Part shown: piece after piece, positions 13,705-20,424 of the stretch | Position numbering within the stretch: position 1 is the first letter of the stretch | Layout: each line of letters begins with the position of its first letter | DNA from: Lachnospiraceae bacterium UBA3287 | Lineage (GTDB): Bacteria; Bacillota; Clostridia; Lachnospirales; Lachnospiraceae | Length of the DNA: 21,805 nucleotides | Assembly: GCA_002362155.1 (NCBI GenBank) | Contig: DETN01000205.1 | Location: 1-21,805 of the forward strand | Direction: 5' to 3' | Notes under the pieces: generated by a model | What the model was told of the DNA's origin: nothing | The model's database searches: none | What the model saw: the letters and a program-made list of their open reading frames with translations, nothing else | Translations under genes and position numbers: made by a program

Positions 13705-15375
13705 ATGGATGAAAATATGAATGAGAATCTGAACGGAAATCTGAATGAAGATATGAACGGAAATCCGAACGAAGACATACATGCAGGCGCAGGCGAACCC
13801 GAAAACCTGCAGGATCCCCTTGCCGGAGGGGACAAGACGGCCGGCCCGGAGGGCTTCCAGTACTCCGACAGCGGCAACAGATTTTATCAGGACGACGCCT
13901 ATTATCATACGGAAGGCTCCAGCTATACCGGAAGCGGAGAAGAGCCGAAAGCTTCCGCATCGGCACAGACTGGCGGCTCCTACAGGAGCGATGACAGCCG
14001 TTATTATCAGGCAGGCTCCGAGGGGACTTCCTACAGGTCTTCATCTTCCTACCACAGCGCGTCTCCTTCGGGACCTTCTCCTTCCGACGGCGGCCGCAGG
14101 GGCGGAAAAGTCCGTGCGGTCCTGGCCATTATCCTGGCCCTGGCCATCGGCGCAGGCGCCGGTGCAGGCGCCATGAGTGTCTCCGGCCTTATGTCCAGGA
14201 TCGGCAGCGGGCAGGCACAGACACAGACGGAGGAGGAAGTTCAGGACGGCGCAGAAGAAAATACGCAGGAGTCCTCCGGCGATCAGAAGGCCAGATACAG
14301 CCTGACGGTCAGCCAGTCCGATTCGGTGGTGACCGGCGTGACCGAGGTGGCTGCCAATGTGATGCCCTCCATCGTATCCGTATACAACAACTACACCTCC
14401 GCTGTGGAATTCTTCGGACAGACCTATTCCCAGGAAGGCGTTTCCACAGGGTCCGGCATCATTGTGGCCGAGACGGATACAGAGCTCCTGATCGTCACCA
14501 ACAATCATGTGGTGAAGGACGCCGACAGCCTCAGCGTACAGTTCATCAATGAAGAGACCGCTGATGCGGCCATCAAGGGCACGGACGCTTCCAACGACCT
14601 GGCCGTGATCGCCGTCAAGACGGAAGACATGAGCCAGGAGACAAAGGACGCCATCACCATCGCCACTCTGGGCGATTCCGAAGCCCTGACGATCGGCGAG
14701 CCCGCCATTGCCATCGGCAATGCCCTGGGCTACGGCCAGTCCGTAACGGTAGGCTACATCAGCGCCCTGAACAGACAGATCGAAATGGATGACAACTACA
14801 CCAACACCTTTATCCAGACCGACGCGGCCATCAACCCCGGCAACTCCGGCGGCGCACTGGTCAACATCAAGGGTGAAGTCATCGGCATCAATTCCAACAA
14901 GATCGGCGGCGACACGGTGGAAGGCATGGGATTTGCCATTCCCGTCAGCAGAGCCCTTCCCATCATCGAGGATCTGATGAACCAGACCACCAAGTACACC
15001 GTGGCCGAAGAGAAGCAGGGCACCCTGGGCATCAGCGGCAGGGATGTGACTTCCGATATCGCCAGTGCCTACGGCATGCCCCAGGGCGTATACATCGCCA
15101 AGTTCGTGGAGGGCGGCGCGGCCGAGAAAACAGACCTTCACGTGGGCGATATCATTACAGCCATCGGCGGATCCAGCGTCTCCAGCATGATGGAACTGAA
15201 AAAGCAGCTCACTTACTATGAGGCTGGCTCCAGCGTGACCGTGACCGTATCCCGCCAGAACGAAAAGGGCGAGTATGAGTCCATGGACATCGACGTGACC
15301 CTGGGGACCAGGGCTTCTATCGAATCCGGCTCCGGCCAGGAGAACAGGAACCCTTTCGGCGGCAGGAATAATTAA
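13705..15375 (+). CDS. htrA: HtrA/DegP-like membrane-anchored serine protease with PDZ domain
   Basis: A 556-residue surface protease for misfolded exported proteins. Residues 1-135 are a cytoplasmic or disordered region that starts with six Asn-rich tetrapeptide repeats and continues Ser/Tyr-rich. A single transmembrane segment lies at ~137-160. The trypsin-like domain carries the full triad: His268 in Thr-Asn-Asn-His-Val-Val, Asp298 in Ser-Asn-Asp-Leu-Ala, and Ser381 in Gly-Asn-Ser-Gly-Gly. One PDZ domain follows (~440-530) with Leu-Gly-Ile as carboxylate-binding start, ending in a Gly/Asn-rich tail. This is the usual Gram-positive HtrA layout, but with a longer N-terminal extension. ATG 13705 follows a modest AAAGGCGG site. 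It stands directly upstream of the ClpX-type gene, which has its own promoter. Confidence 0.93.
   Translation: MDENMNENLNGNLNEDMNGNPNEDIHAGAGEPENLQDPLAGGDKTAGPEGFQYSDSGNRFYQDDAYYHTEGSSYTGSGEEPKASASAQTGGSYRSDDSRYYQAGSEGTSYRSSSSYHSASPSGPSPSDGGRRGGKVRAVLAIILALAIGAGAGAGAMSVSGLMSRIGSGQAQTQTEEEVQDGAEENTQESSGDQKARYSLTVSQSDSVVTGVTEVAANVMPSIVSVYNNYTSAVEFFGQTYSQEGVSTGSGIIVAETDTELLIVTNNHVVKDADSLSVQFINEETADAAIKGTDASNDLAVIAVKTEDMSQETKDAITIATLGDSEALTIGEPAIAIGNALGYGQSVTVGYISALNRQIEMDDNYTNTFIQTDAAINPGNSGGALVNIKGEVIGINSNKIGGDTVEGMGFAIPVSRALPIIEDLMNQTTKYTVAEEKQGTLGISGRDVTSDIASAYGMPQGVYIAKFVEGGAAEKTDLHVGDIITAIGGSSVSSMMELKKQLTYYEAGSSVTVTVSRQNEKGEYESMDIDVTLGTRASIESGSGQENRNPFGGRNN
13711..13782 (+). repeat. Six 12-bp repeats at the start of htrA
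   Basis: Units of 12 bases begin at 13711, 13723, 13735, 13747, 13759 and 13771, of the type GAAAATATGAAT / GGAAATCTGAAT. They encode the tetrapeptides ENMN, ENLN, GNLN, EDMN, GNPN and EDIH. The period is a multiple of three, so slippage would keep the frame. Confidence 0.88.
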
Positions 15376-15386
15376 GAGGTTTTGCG

Positions 15387-15416
15387 TTTACAAGCGCAGG
15401 ATGCGTGAATTATAAT
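15387..15416 (+). promoter_or_regulatory. Promoter of the ClpX-type gene
   Basis: TTTACA (15387-15392), an 18-base spacer, then the consensus TATAAT (15411-15416). Transcription would start near 15423. Confidence 0.7.
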
Positions 15417-15424
15417 CATGTAAG

Positions 15425-15460
15425 ACAGCAGGATGAGATGCATATGTCTCGTTCTGCTGT
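15425..15460 (+). promoter_or_regulatory. 5' leader hairpin of the ClpX-type mRNA
   Basis: ACAGCAGGATGAGA (15425-15438) pairs with TCTCGTTCTGCTGT (15447-15460) over 14 bp with two G-U pairs. There is no T-run, so it is not a terminator. It would sit at the very 5' end of the transcript, where such stems often protect mRNA from decay. Confidence 0.6.
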
Positions 15461-15490
15461 ATTTACGATTAGAGGAAAAGGTATAAATAC

Positions 15491-17104
15491 ATGGCAAATT
15501 CAAACGACAGCAGAAGCGAAGAATACTGCATGATGTGCAGAAGATCCGAGAGCAGTGCGGGAAAAATGATGCACCTGCCCGGAAATATCTGTGTCTGCCG
15601 GGACTGCCTCCAGAAGACCATGGACGCAGCCAGTCAGTACGATTTTTCCCAGCTTCTGAACAATCCCTTTGCCTTCAATCCCTTCATGCCCGGCCAGAAG
15701 GCCCCTGCAGGGGAAGAGCCTGAAAAGAAAACGGTAAAGAAGGAAGAGACCAGAGAGACCGTCCCCGCGCCGGCAGAGGAAGAGAAGCCGGAAACGGAAG
15801 TGATCGAGGCGGGAGAGGAAGAAGAGGAGGAAGAAAAGGAAAAGGGCGGAAAGAAGGGCCCTTCCATCAGCTTCCTGAATCTGGGCGACATCTTCGGCGG
15901 CGGAGGCTTCGGCCCCTCCAGGCCCAAGGTCAAGAAAAAGAAGAAGGAAGACGGACCCAAGCCCGTCTTTTCCATCGACAACATCCCCGCTCCCCACAAG
16001 ATCAAGGCGGAGCTGGACAAGTATGTCATCGGCCAGGACTATGCCAAGAAGGTCATTTCCGTCGCTGCCTACAATCATTATAAGAGAGTCCGCACGGGGA
16101 CCATGGACGATATCGAGATCGAAAAGTCCAACATTCTCCTGATCGGCCCCACCGGCTGCGGCAAGACCTATATCGTCAGGACCCTGGCAAAGCTTCTGGA
16201 TGTGCCCCTGGCCATCGCGGACGCCACCTCCCTGACGGAGGCCGGCTATATCGGCGACGATATCGAGAGCGTCATCTCCAAGCTTCTGGCCGAGGCGGAC
16301 AATGACATCGAGAAATGCGAAAAGGGCATTGTCTTTGTGGACGAAGTGGACAAGATCGCCAAAAAGAAGAATTTCAACTCCCGGGACGTTTCCGGAGAGG
16401 CGGTCCAGCAGGGCATGCTCAAGCTCCTGGAGGGCGCGGACGTGGAAGTGCCCGTGGGTGCCTCCAGCAAGAACGGCATGGTGCCCCTGGAGACCATCAA
16501 TACCCGCAACATTCTTTTCATCTGCGGCGGCGCTTTCCCGGATCTGGAAGAGATCGTCAGGGAAAGGCTCAGAAAGCGGACCTCTCTGGGCTTCGGCGCA
16601 GAGCTCAGGGACAAGTACGACAACGATAAGAACATCCTGGACCAGGTGACCAACGAGGACCTGAAGAAGTTCGGCATGATCCCCGAGTTCATCGGAAGAC
16701 TGCCCATCCTCTGCCCCATGCAGGGACTGAACGAGGAGATGCTGGTCAGGATCCTCAAGGAGCCCCAGAACGCCATCCTCAAGCAGTACCAGAAGCTGCT
16801 GGCCCTGGACGAGGTGGATCTGCGCTTCGACGACGACGCCCTCTACGCCATAGCCGAAAAGGCCATGAAGAAGGATACCGGCGCCAGGGCCCTCAGGTCC
16901 ATCATCGAGGAATTCATGCTGGATATCATGTATGAAGTGCCCAAGGACGAGAACATAGGCACCGTGACCATCACCAGGGCCTATGTGGAAGGCAAGGGAG
17001 GCCCCATGATCGAGATCCGGTCCGAAAAGGTCAAGGCCATCCCCATGAAGACCAGGGAAGCCGAAAAGCCCGCGAATGACTACCGGGAGGTCCCCGAAAG
17101 CTGA
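15491..17104 (+). CDS. clpX: ClpX-type AAA+ unfoldase with zinc-binding domain and long charged linker
   Basis: A 537-residue cytoplasmic ATPase expected to unfold substrates for ClpP. The N-terminal zinc-binding domain has Cys13-x2-Cys16 and Cys36-x2-Cys39. Residues ~60-160 are a low-complexity linker, first Glu-rich and then Gly/Lys-rich. The AAA+ domain has Walker A Gly-Pro-Thr-Gly-Cys-Gly-Lys-Thr (219-226), pore loop Gly-Tyr-Ile-Gly (252-255), Walker B Val-Phe-Val-Asp-Glu (281-285), and Leu-Gly-Phe (366-368) at the ClpP-docking loop. Typical ClpX is ~410-430 residues, so the linker adds ~100. No clpP or tig is adjacent, as is usual for the main clpX, so this may be a paralogue. ATG 15491 has only a weak upstream AGAGGAAAAGG. 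An LspA-like gene follows after 23 bases. Confidence 0.88.
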   Translation: MANSNDSRSEEYCMMCRRSESSAGKMMHLPGNICVCRDCLQKTMDAASQYDFSQLLNNPFAFNPFMPGQKAPAGEEPEKKTVKKEETRETVPAPAEEEKPETEVIEAGEEEEEEEKEKGGKKGPSISFLNLGDIFGGGGFGPSRPKVKKKKKEDGPKPVFSIDNIPAPHKIKAELDKYVIGQDYAKKVISVAAYNHYKRVRTGTMDDIEIEKSNILLIGPTGCGKTYIVRTLAKLLDVPLAIADATSLTEAGYIGDDIESVISKLLAEADNDIEKCEKGIVFVDEVDKIAKKKNFNSRDVSGEAVQQGMLKLLEGADVEVPVGASSKNGMVPLETINTRNILFICGGAFPDLEEIVRERLRKRTSLGFGAELRDKYDNDKNILDQVTNEDLKKFGMIPEFIGRLPILCPMQGLNEEMLVRILKEPQNAILKQYQKLLALDEVDLRFDDDALYAIAEKAMKKDTGARALRSIIEEFMLDIMYEVPKDENIGTVTITRAYVEGKGGPMIEIRSEKVKAIPMKTREAEKPANDYREVPES

Positions 17105-17127
17105 CGGGGCAGAGGGGAGGCAGAAAG

Positions 17128-17586
17128 ATGAATGAACTGATCTTCAGCCACGCCGTCATAGCCGCCCTGTTCGGGGCGGACCAGCTGCTCAAGAGAAAGG
17201 CGGAGGCCATGGAAAAGGGAAGGGTGAAAGAACTTCCCCTGGGGATCCGCTTTACCAGGAGCTTCAACCGGGGCGCCGCCATGAACCTGGGCCAGGAGGT
17301 CCCGGGCCTGGTGGCCCTGTCCTCCGGCCTGGTGCTGGGGGCTGCGGAAGCCGCCCTGCTTTACAGATGCCTTAAGGGAAAGAAGGATCTGACCGCCGCG
17401 GGACTGACTCTGATGGTGGGCGGAGCCGCCAGCAATGTATACGACCGCTTCCGCAGGGGAGGGGTCACGGATTACATCCGCTTTACCACAGGCAGGAAGA
17501 AGCTGGACGAGACCGTCTTCAACCTGGGAGACTTCGCCATCTTTGCCGGCGCCCTGCTGACAGGAGCCGGAGGCGGGGATATTTGA
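17128..17586 (+). CDS. lspA: Divergent signal peptidase II (LspA-like) membrane protease
   Basis: A 152-residue protein with about four transmembrane segments, the expected size of lipoprotein signal peptidase. Signature blocks are present but altered: Ala-Asp-Gln-Leu-Leu-Lys near residue 17, Phe-Asn-Arg-Gly-Ala-Ala (~46-51), Gly-Gly-Ala-Ala-Ser-Asn-Val-Tyr-Asp-Arg with the first catalytic Asp, and Phe-Asn-Leu-Gly-Asp with the second (usually Phe-Asn-x-Ala-Asp). Both catalytic aspartates are kept, so it is probably active, cleaving prolipoproteins at the lipid-modified cysteine. Divergence suggests either a second copy or a specialised one. ATG 17128 follows GGGAGG. It lies 23 bases after the ClpX-type gene, so co-transcription is likely. 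The cysK promoter overlaps its stop codon. Confidence 0.78.
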   Translation: MNELIFSHAVIAALFGADQLLKRKAEAMEKGRVKELPLGIRFTRSFNRGAAMNLGQEVPGLVALSSGLVLGAAEAALLYRCLKGKKDLTAAGLTLMVGGAASNVYDRFRRGGVTDYIRFTTGRKKLDETVFNLGDFAIFAGALLTGAGGGDI

Positions 17587-17611
17587 CATCTTACATTTGC
17601 GGGAATATAGT
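17583..17611 (+). promoter_or_regulatory. Strong sigma-A promoter of cysK, overlapping the LspA-like stop codon
   Basis: TTGACA (17583-17588), a 17-base spacer, then TATAGT (17606-17611). The stop TGA at 17584-17586 lies within the -35 hexamer. No T-box or SAM riboswitch is seen in the short leader. Confidence 0.85.
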
Positions 17612-17661
17612 AAGGCTGTGAGAAAGCGGCACAGAAAGCCGCCTTATCGGAAGGAGTGCCC

Positions 17662-18594
17662 ATGGCTGATATTAAAAAGAGCGTAACGGAACTGATCGGA
17701 TCCACTCCCATGATGGAGCCCGTAAACTATGAAAAGGCAAAGGGCGTGACAGGAGCCAGGCTCCTGGTCAAGCTGGAGAATCTCAATCCTGCCGGCAGCG
17801 TCAAGGACCGGGTCGCCATGACCATGATCGAAGAGGCTGAAAAGGACGGAAGGCTGAAAAAGGGCGGGACCATCATCGAGCCCACCAGCGGCAATACGGG
17901 CATCGGCATCGCCTCCGTGGCGGCCGCCAGGGGCTACAGGGCCATCCTGACCCTGCCCGATACCATGAGTATGGAAAGAAGGACCCTGCTGCGGGCCTAC
18001 GGGGCGGAGCTGGTCCTGACAGAGGGCGTTCTGGGAATGAAGGGCGCCATAGACAAGGCAGAGGAGCTGCACCGGGAGATCCCCGGATCCATGATCCTGG
18101 GCCAGTTCGACAACGATGACAATTCCAAGGCCCACTATGACCATACGGGTCCCGAGATCTGGTCGGATACAGACGGAAAAGTGGACTATTTCGTGGCGGG
18201 CGTGGGAACAGGCGGCACCCTGACGGGCGTCGGGCGCTACCTGAAGGAAAAGAACCCCGATGTGAAGATCGTGGCCGTGGAGCCCGATACCTCCGCCGTT
18301 CTTTCCGGAAAACGGCCCGGCCCCCACAGGATCCAGGGCATAGGCGCCGGATTTATTCCCAAAGTCATGGACATGAAGGTCTGCGACGAGGTCATTCCGG
18401 TCCCCAACGACGTATGCTTTAAGGAAAGCCGCGAATTTGCCAGGAGCGAGGGCATGATCGTGGGAATTTCCGCCGGAGCGGCCCTCTGGGCAGGCCTTAA
18501 GATCGCCGGGAGAGAGGAAGCCCGGGGGAAGACCATCGTGGTCCTTCTGCCGGATTCGGGAGACAGATATCTGTCCGCCAATCTTTTTGTCTGA
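17662..18594 (+). CDS. cysK: Cysteine synthase A (O-acetylserine sulfhydrylase)
   Basis: A 310-residue cytoplasmic fold-type II PLP enzyme that makes cysteine from O-acetylserine and sulfide. The PLP lysine is Lys48 in Asn-Pro-Ala-Gly-Ser-Val-Lys-Asp-Arg. Thr-Ser-Gly-Asn-Thr-Gly (75-80) binds the substrate carboxylate, and a Gly-Thr-Gly-Gly-Thr-Leu-Thr-Gly loop holds the PLP phosphate. The C-terminal Pro-Asp-Ser-Gly-Asp-Arg-Tyr-Leu-Ser is typical. The length matches the family. Start choice: ATG 17662 has AAGGAG five bases upstream; an in-frame GTG at 17656 would overlap that site. It has its own promoter and terminator, so it is monocistronic. Cysteine output could feed SCIFF and methionine metabolism, but no direct link is visible. 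Confidence 0.95.
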   Translation: MADIKKSVTELIGSTPMMEPVNYEKAKGVTGARLLVKLENLNPAGSVKDRVAMTMIEEAEKDGRLKKGGTIIEPTSGNTGIGIASVAAARGYRAILTLPDTMSMERRTLLRAYGAELVLTEGVLGMKGAIDKAEELHREIPGSMILGQFDNDDNSKAHYDHTGPEIWSDTDGKVDYFVAGVGTGGTLTGVGRYLKEKNPDVKIVAVEPDTSAVLSGKRPGPHRIQGIGAGFIPKVMDMKVCDEVIPVPNDVCFKESREFARSEGMIVGISAGAALWAGLKIAGREEARGKTIVVLLPDSGDRYLSANLFV

Positions 18595-18638
18595 CAGGGA
18601 AGAAAGACGGCAGGAAGAAAAAAGATAACAGAAAACAG

Positions 18639-18674
18639 AATGCCGGCCGCCCCCGATCAGGGGCGGCCGGCATT
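18639..18674. terminator. Bidirectional terminator between cysK and the minus-strand membrane gene
   Basis: A perfect 15-bp GC-rich stem (AATGCCGGCCGCCCC at 18639-18653 with its complement at 18660-18674) and a 6-base loop. T-rich sequence follows on both strands. The two genes converge on it. Confidence 0.85.
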
Positions 18675-18681
18675 TGTGTCT

Positions 18682-19563
18682 TTACATGTCTGTATCCTGA
18701 CTGGTGTATCCGGAAGCATCTTCCTCTGAAGGAATGTCTTCCTCAGTACTGTCTTCGGGATATGCTTCCCCGGGAGGAGGATAGATCCCCTGGGGATCCA
18801 GGGGCTCGCGGGTCTTTTCCGCGGCGGGCTCCGCCGCGGCGGAGGCCTTTTTATGCTTTGTCCTTGCAGTGATCATGTCCTTGTAGAAAGCGGCATAGGT
18901 GCAGTTCTGATAGGCCAGGACCCAGAAGGTCCCGATGCCCATGGACATAAAGCCCAGAAGATGCATGGGGATAAAGCTCAGGGACAGCTTCACGTAGTCC
19001 ATGCGGCGTCCGCGCATGAGCCTTTGGCCTGTGCGGATCATGGCGGCGGGAAGCATCTCCGGGTAATCCATCAGGAGGTACTGGACCGGGAAGAACAGGG
19101 TCCGGACAATGAACTGGGAGAGAGTCCGCACTATGAGAGCCAGGACCAGGGGGAGAGTGATCACGGATGCGGTCTCTTCAAATATAAGCACTGCCAGAAC
19201 GGGCAGGGAGCAGATCGTATCCAGAAGGGCAAAGAAGGCGCTGATCACAACGGCGCTGTTCTGATTTTCCCTGTAGTAGCGGAAGAGGGAGAAGATCCCC
19301 GAAGTATTGTCGAAGAGCATGTCCAGATATATGGACTTGAGGCCGATCTGGATGACGCCCACAAGGACGGCCACCACGAAATTGACCAGGATGGTGAAGA
19401 GCAGGGCCGCAGCCTTATTCCGGGGCAGGTTGAAGGAGGTAAGCTCCGATATGATCAGCACCAGGATCATGTACAGGATCATGGAGCCCACGGCCTTGCC
19501 CATGCGGCAGATCATGACGACCCTGGCCTGGGCCTTCAGATCCCGCGCGTCTGTATGAACCAT
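18682..19563 (-). CDS. DUF975-like integral membrane protein
   Basis: A 293-residue protein of unknown function. Residues 1-22 are polar; about five or six hydrophobic segments follow between ~23 and ~225. The Phe-Trp-Val-Leu-Ala-Tyr ... Ala-Phe-Tyr run near 215-230 resembles the conserved end of DUF975 proteins. The last ~60 residues are acidic, Pro/Glu/Ser-rich, and probably a disordered cytoplasmic tail. ATG 19563 has an excellent AAGGAGGG site. It starts 15 bases after the stop of the upstream small membrane protein gene (19579-19950), and both share one promoter. No enzymatic residues are evident. Confidence 0.75.
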   Translation of the reverse strand: MVHTDARDLKAQARVVMICRMGKAVGSMILYMILVLIISELTSFNLPRNKAAALLFTILVNFVVAVLVGVIQIGLKSIYLDMLFDNTSGIFSLFRYYRENQNSAVVISAFFALLDTICSLPVLAVLIFEETASVITLPLVLALIVRTLSQFIVRTLFFPVQYLLMDYPEMLPAAMIRTGQRLMRGRRMDYVKLSLSFIPMHLLGFMSMGIGTFWVLAYQNCTYAAFYKDMITARTKHKKASAAAEPAAEKTREPLDPQGIYPPPGEAYPEDSTEEDIPSEEDASGYTSQDTDM

Positions 19564-19578
19564 AGACAGTCCCTCCTT

Positions 19579-19950
19579 TTATCGGATCAGATTTCCGGCT
19601 CTCTGTATGAGATCGTCCAGGGTCAGGCCGGTCTGTTTATAGATGGTCTCGTTCAGGATCTCTCTCTGAACGGGATCGGAGAGCATGCGGGAGAACTGAA
19701 CAAAGGTAAAGCCCAGGACCAGGGTGTTGGCCACCAGAGCGATGACGCCCAGGATCACGCCGAATCTGGCCTGCCTGGGCAGGACCGGATCCGCTCCTTT
19801 GGAAAGAAGACCGATGATGATGCCCAGAGGGGCTATAAAATAGGCCGTAAGACCGGTCCTGAAGACAACGGCAAAAATGGATGCCAGGCCGATCAGAAAG
19901 GAGAGCCTTGCCTGCTTCTCCTGATTGAATCTGTATAATGTCATATCCAT
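19579..19950 (-). CDS. Small membrane protein, function unknown
   Basis: A 123-residue protein with two or three hydrophobic segments (roughly 17-33, 34-51 and 64-84) and an amphipathic, charged C-terminal third. No family is recognised with confidence; it resembles small DUF4190-type membrane proteins only in layout. Start choice: the ATG at 19950 has GAGG seven bases upstream. It also lies about 32 bases after the predicted transcription start from the promoter at 19989-20017. The frame stays open to 20172, but that extension is upstream of the promoter and has no good start, so the longer version is rejected. It is the first gene of a two-gene operon with the DUF975-like protein. Confidence 0.7.
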   Translation of the reverse strand: MDMTLYRFNQEKQARLSFLIGLASIFAVVFRTGLTAYFIAPLGIIIGLLSKGADPVLPRQARFGVILGVIALVANTLVLGFTFVQFSRMLSDPVQREILNETIYKQTGLTLDDLIQRAGNLIR

Positions 19951-19988
19951 AAGAGGACCTCGCTTTTTCGGACAGATATTTCCTATCC

Positions 19989-20017
19989 AGTATAAACGCA
20001 ATAAAGAGGAAAGTAAA
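19989..20017 (-). promoter_or_regulatory. Promoter of the minus-strand membrane-protein operon
   Basis: On the minus strand TTTACT (20017-20012), a 17-base spacer, then TATACT (19994-19989). This places the transcription start near 19982. Confidence 0.65.
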
Positions 20018-20173
20018 ACCTTCTTTTGGGAGCCTGTAAGGCAGGAACGGGCACAGCCCTGACCTGTGCCCGGGAGGAAGGGAAGCGGGACAAAGAGGGC
20101 CGGCTCCCGGTCCATCCCGTCTAATTGCTGTAAAAAACAGGAACAGTTTCTGAAAATGTAGTATTTTCTCACG
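20018..20173. other. Structured GC-rich intergenic stretch between divergent promoters
   Basis: No gene is supported. There is a 9-bp hairpin, CGGGCACAG (20048-20056) with CTGTGCCCG (20064-20072), and an outer long-range pairing GGGAGCC (20028-20034) with GGCTCCC (20102-20108). It lies upstream of both the minus-strand promoter and the metK promoter, so it is in neither known transcript. Confidence 0.4.
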
Positions 20174-20202
20174 TTGACAGTAATCCCGGGACTGTTTATG
20201 AT
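20174..20202 (+). promoter_or_regulatory. Promoter of the SAM riboswitch-metK transcript
   Basis: TTGACA (20174-20179), a 17-base spacer, then TATGAT (20197-20202). Transcription would start near 20209, shortly before the aptamer. Confidence 0.85.
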
Positions 20203-20227
20203 AATAGAAATTTGATATATATTTTAG

Positions 20228-20342
20228 TTCTCTTATTCAGAGTGGTGGAGATACATAGGATCTGTGAAGCCACGGCAACCCCTCACGGAGGAAGGTGCCT
20301 TACCTGAGCGAGAGCCGAAAGGCGCTTCGAACAATAAGGGGA
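20228..20342 (+). ncRNA. SAM-I riboswitch aptamer (S-box)
   Basis: Conserved SAM-I elements are visible in order: the P1 5' strand CTTATT (20232-20237), AGAGTGGTGGAG, GTGAAGCC, CGGCAACC, AAGGTGCC, GAGCGAGAGCCGAAAGGCGC, and the P1 3' strand AATAAG (20333-20338). P1 can be extended to 20228-20342 with G-U pairs. It binds S-adenosylmethionine, the product of the downstream enzyme, and should switch metK off when SAM is plentiful. Confidence 0.95.
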
Positions 20343-20387
20343 TTTGTACCTGTAACGAATCCGCCTGCTTTGTCAGACGGGTTTTTT
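20340..20387 (+). terminator. Riboswitch expression platform: antiterminator and terminator of metK
   Basis: The terminator stem (20358-20367 with 20374-20383, one internal mismatch) is followed by a T-run. An alternative hairpin pairs GGATTTGT (20340-20347) with ACGAATCC (20355-20362). It competes both with the extended P1 and with the 5' arm of the terminator. SAM binding would hold P1, free the terminator arm and stop transcription. Confidence 0.85.
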
Positions 20388-20424
20388 ATTTCCTTTTTTA
20401 CATCAACCAGGAGGAACAGCTTCA

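Noticed and set aside
14041..15141. Minus-strand frame (366 codons) opposite htrA
   Set aside because: The plus strand carries the complete HtrA catalytic triad and PDZ domain, so this is a shadow.
18853..19938. Long plus-strand open frame (361 codons) opposite the two minus-strand membrane genes
   Set aside because: Its product is a His/Gln/Asp/Gly-rich nonsense protein without a ribosome site. The minus strand shows transmembrane segments, good ribosome sites and a promoter.
19951..20172. N-terminal extension of the small minus-strand membrane protein to 197 residues
   Set aside because: It lies upstream of the predicted promoter (19989-20017) and has no credible ribosome site; ATG 19950 is well placed.
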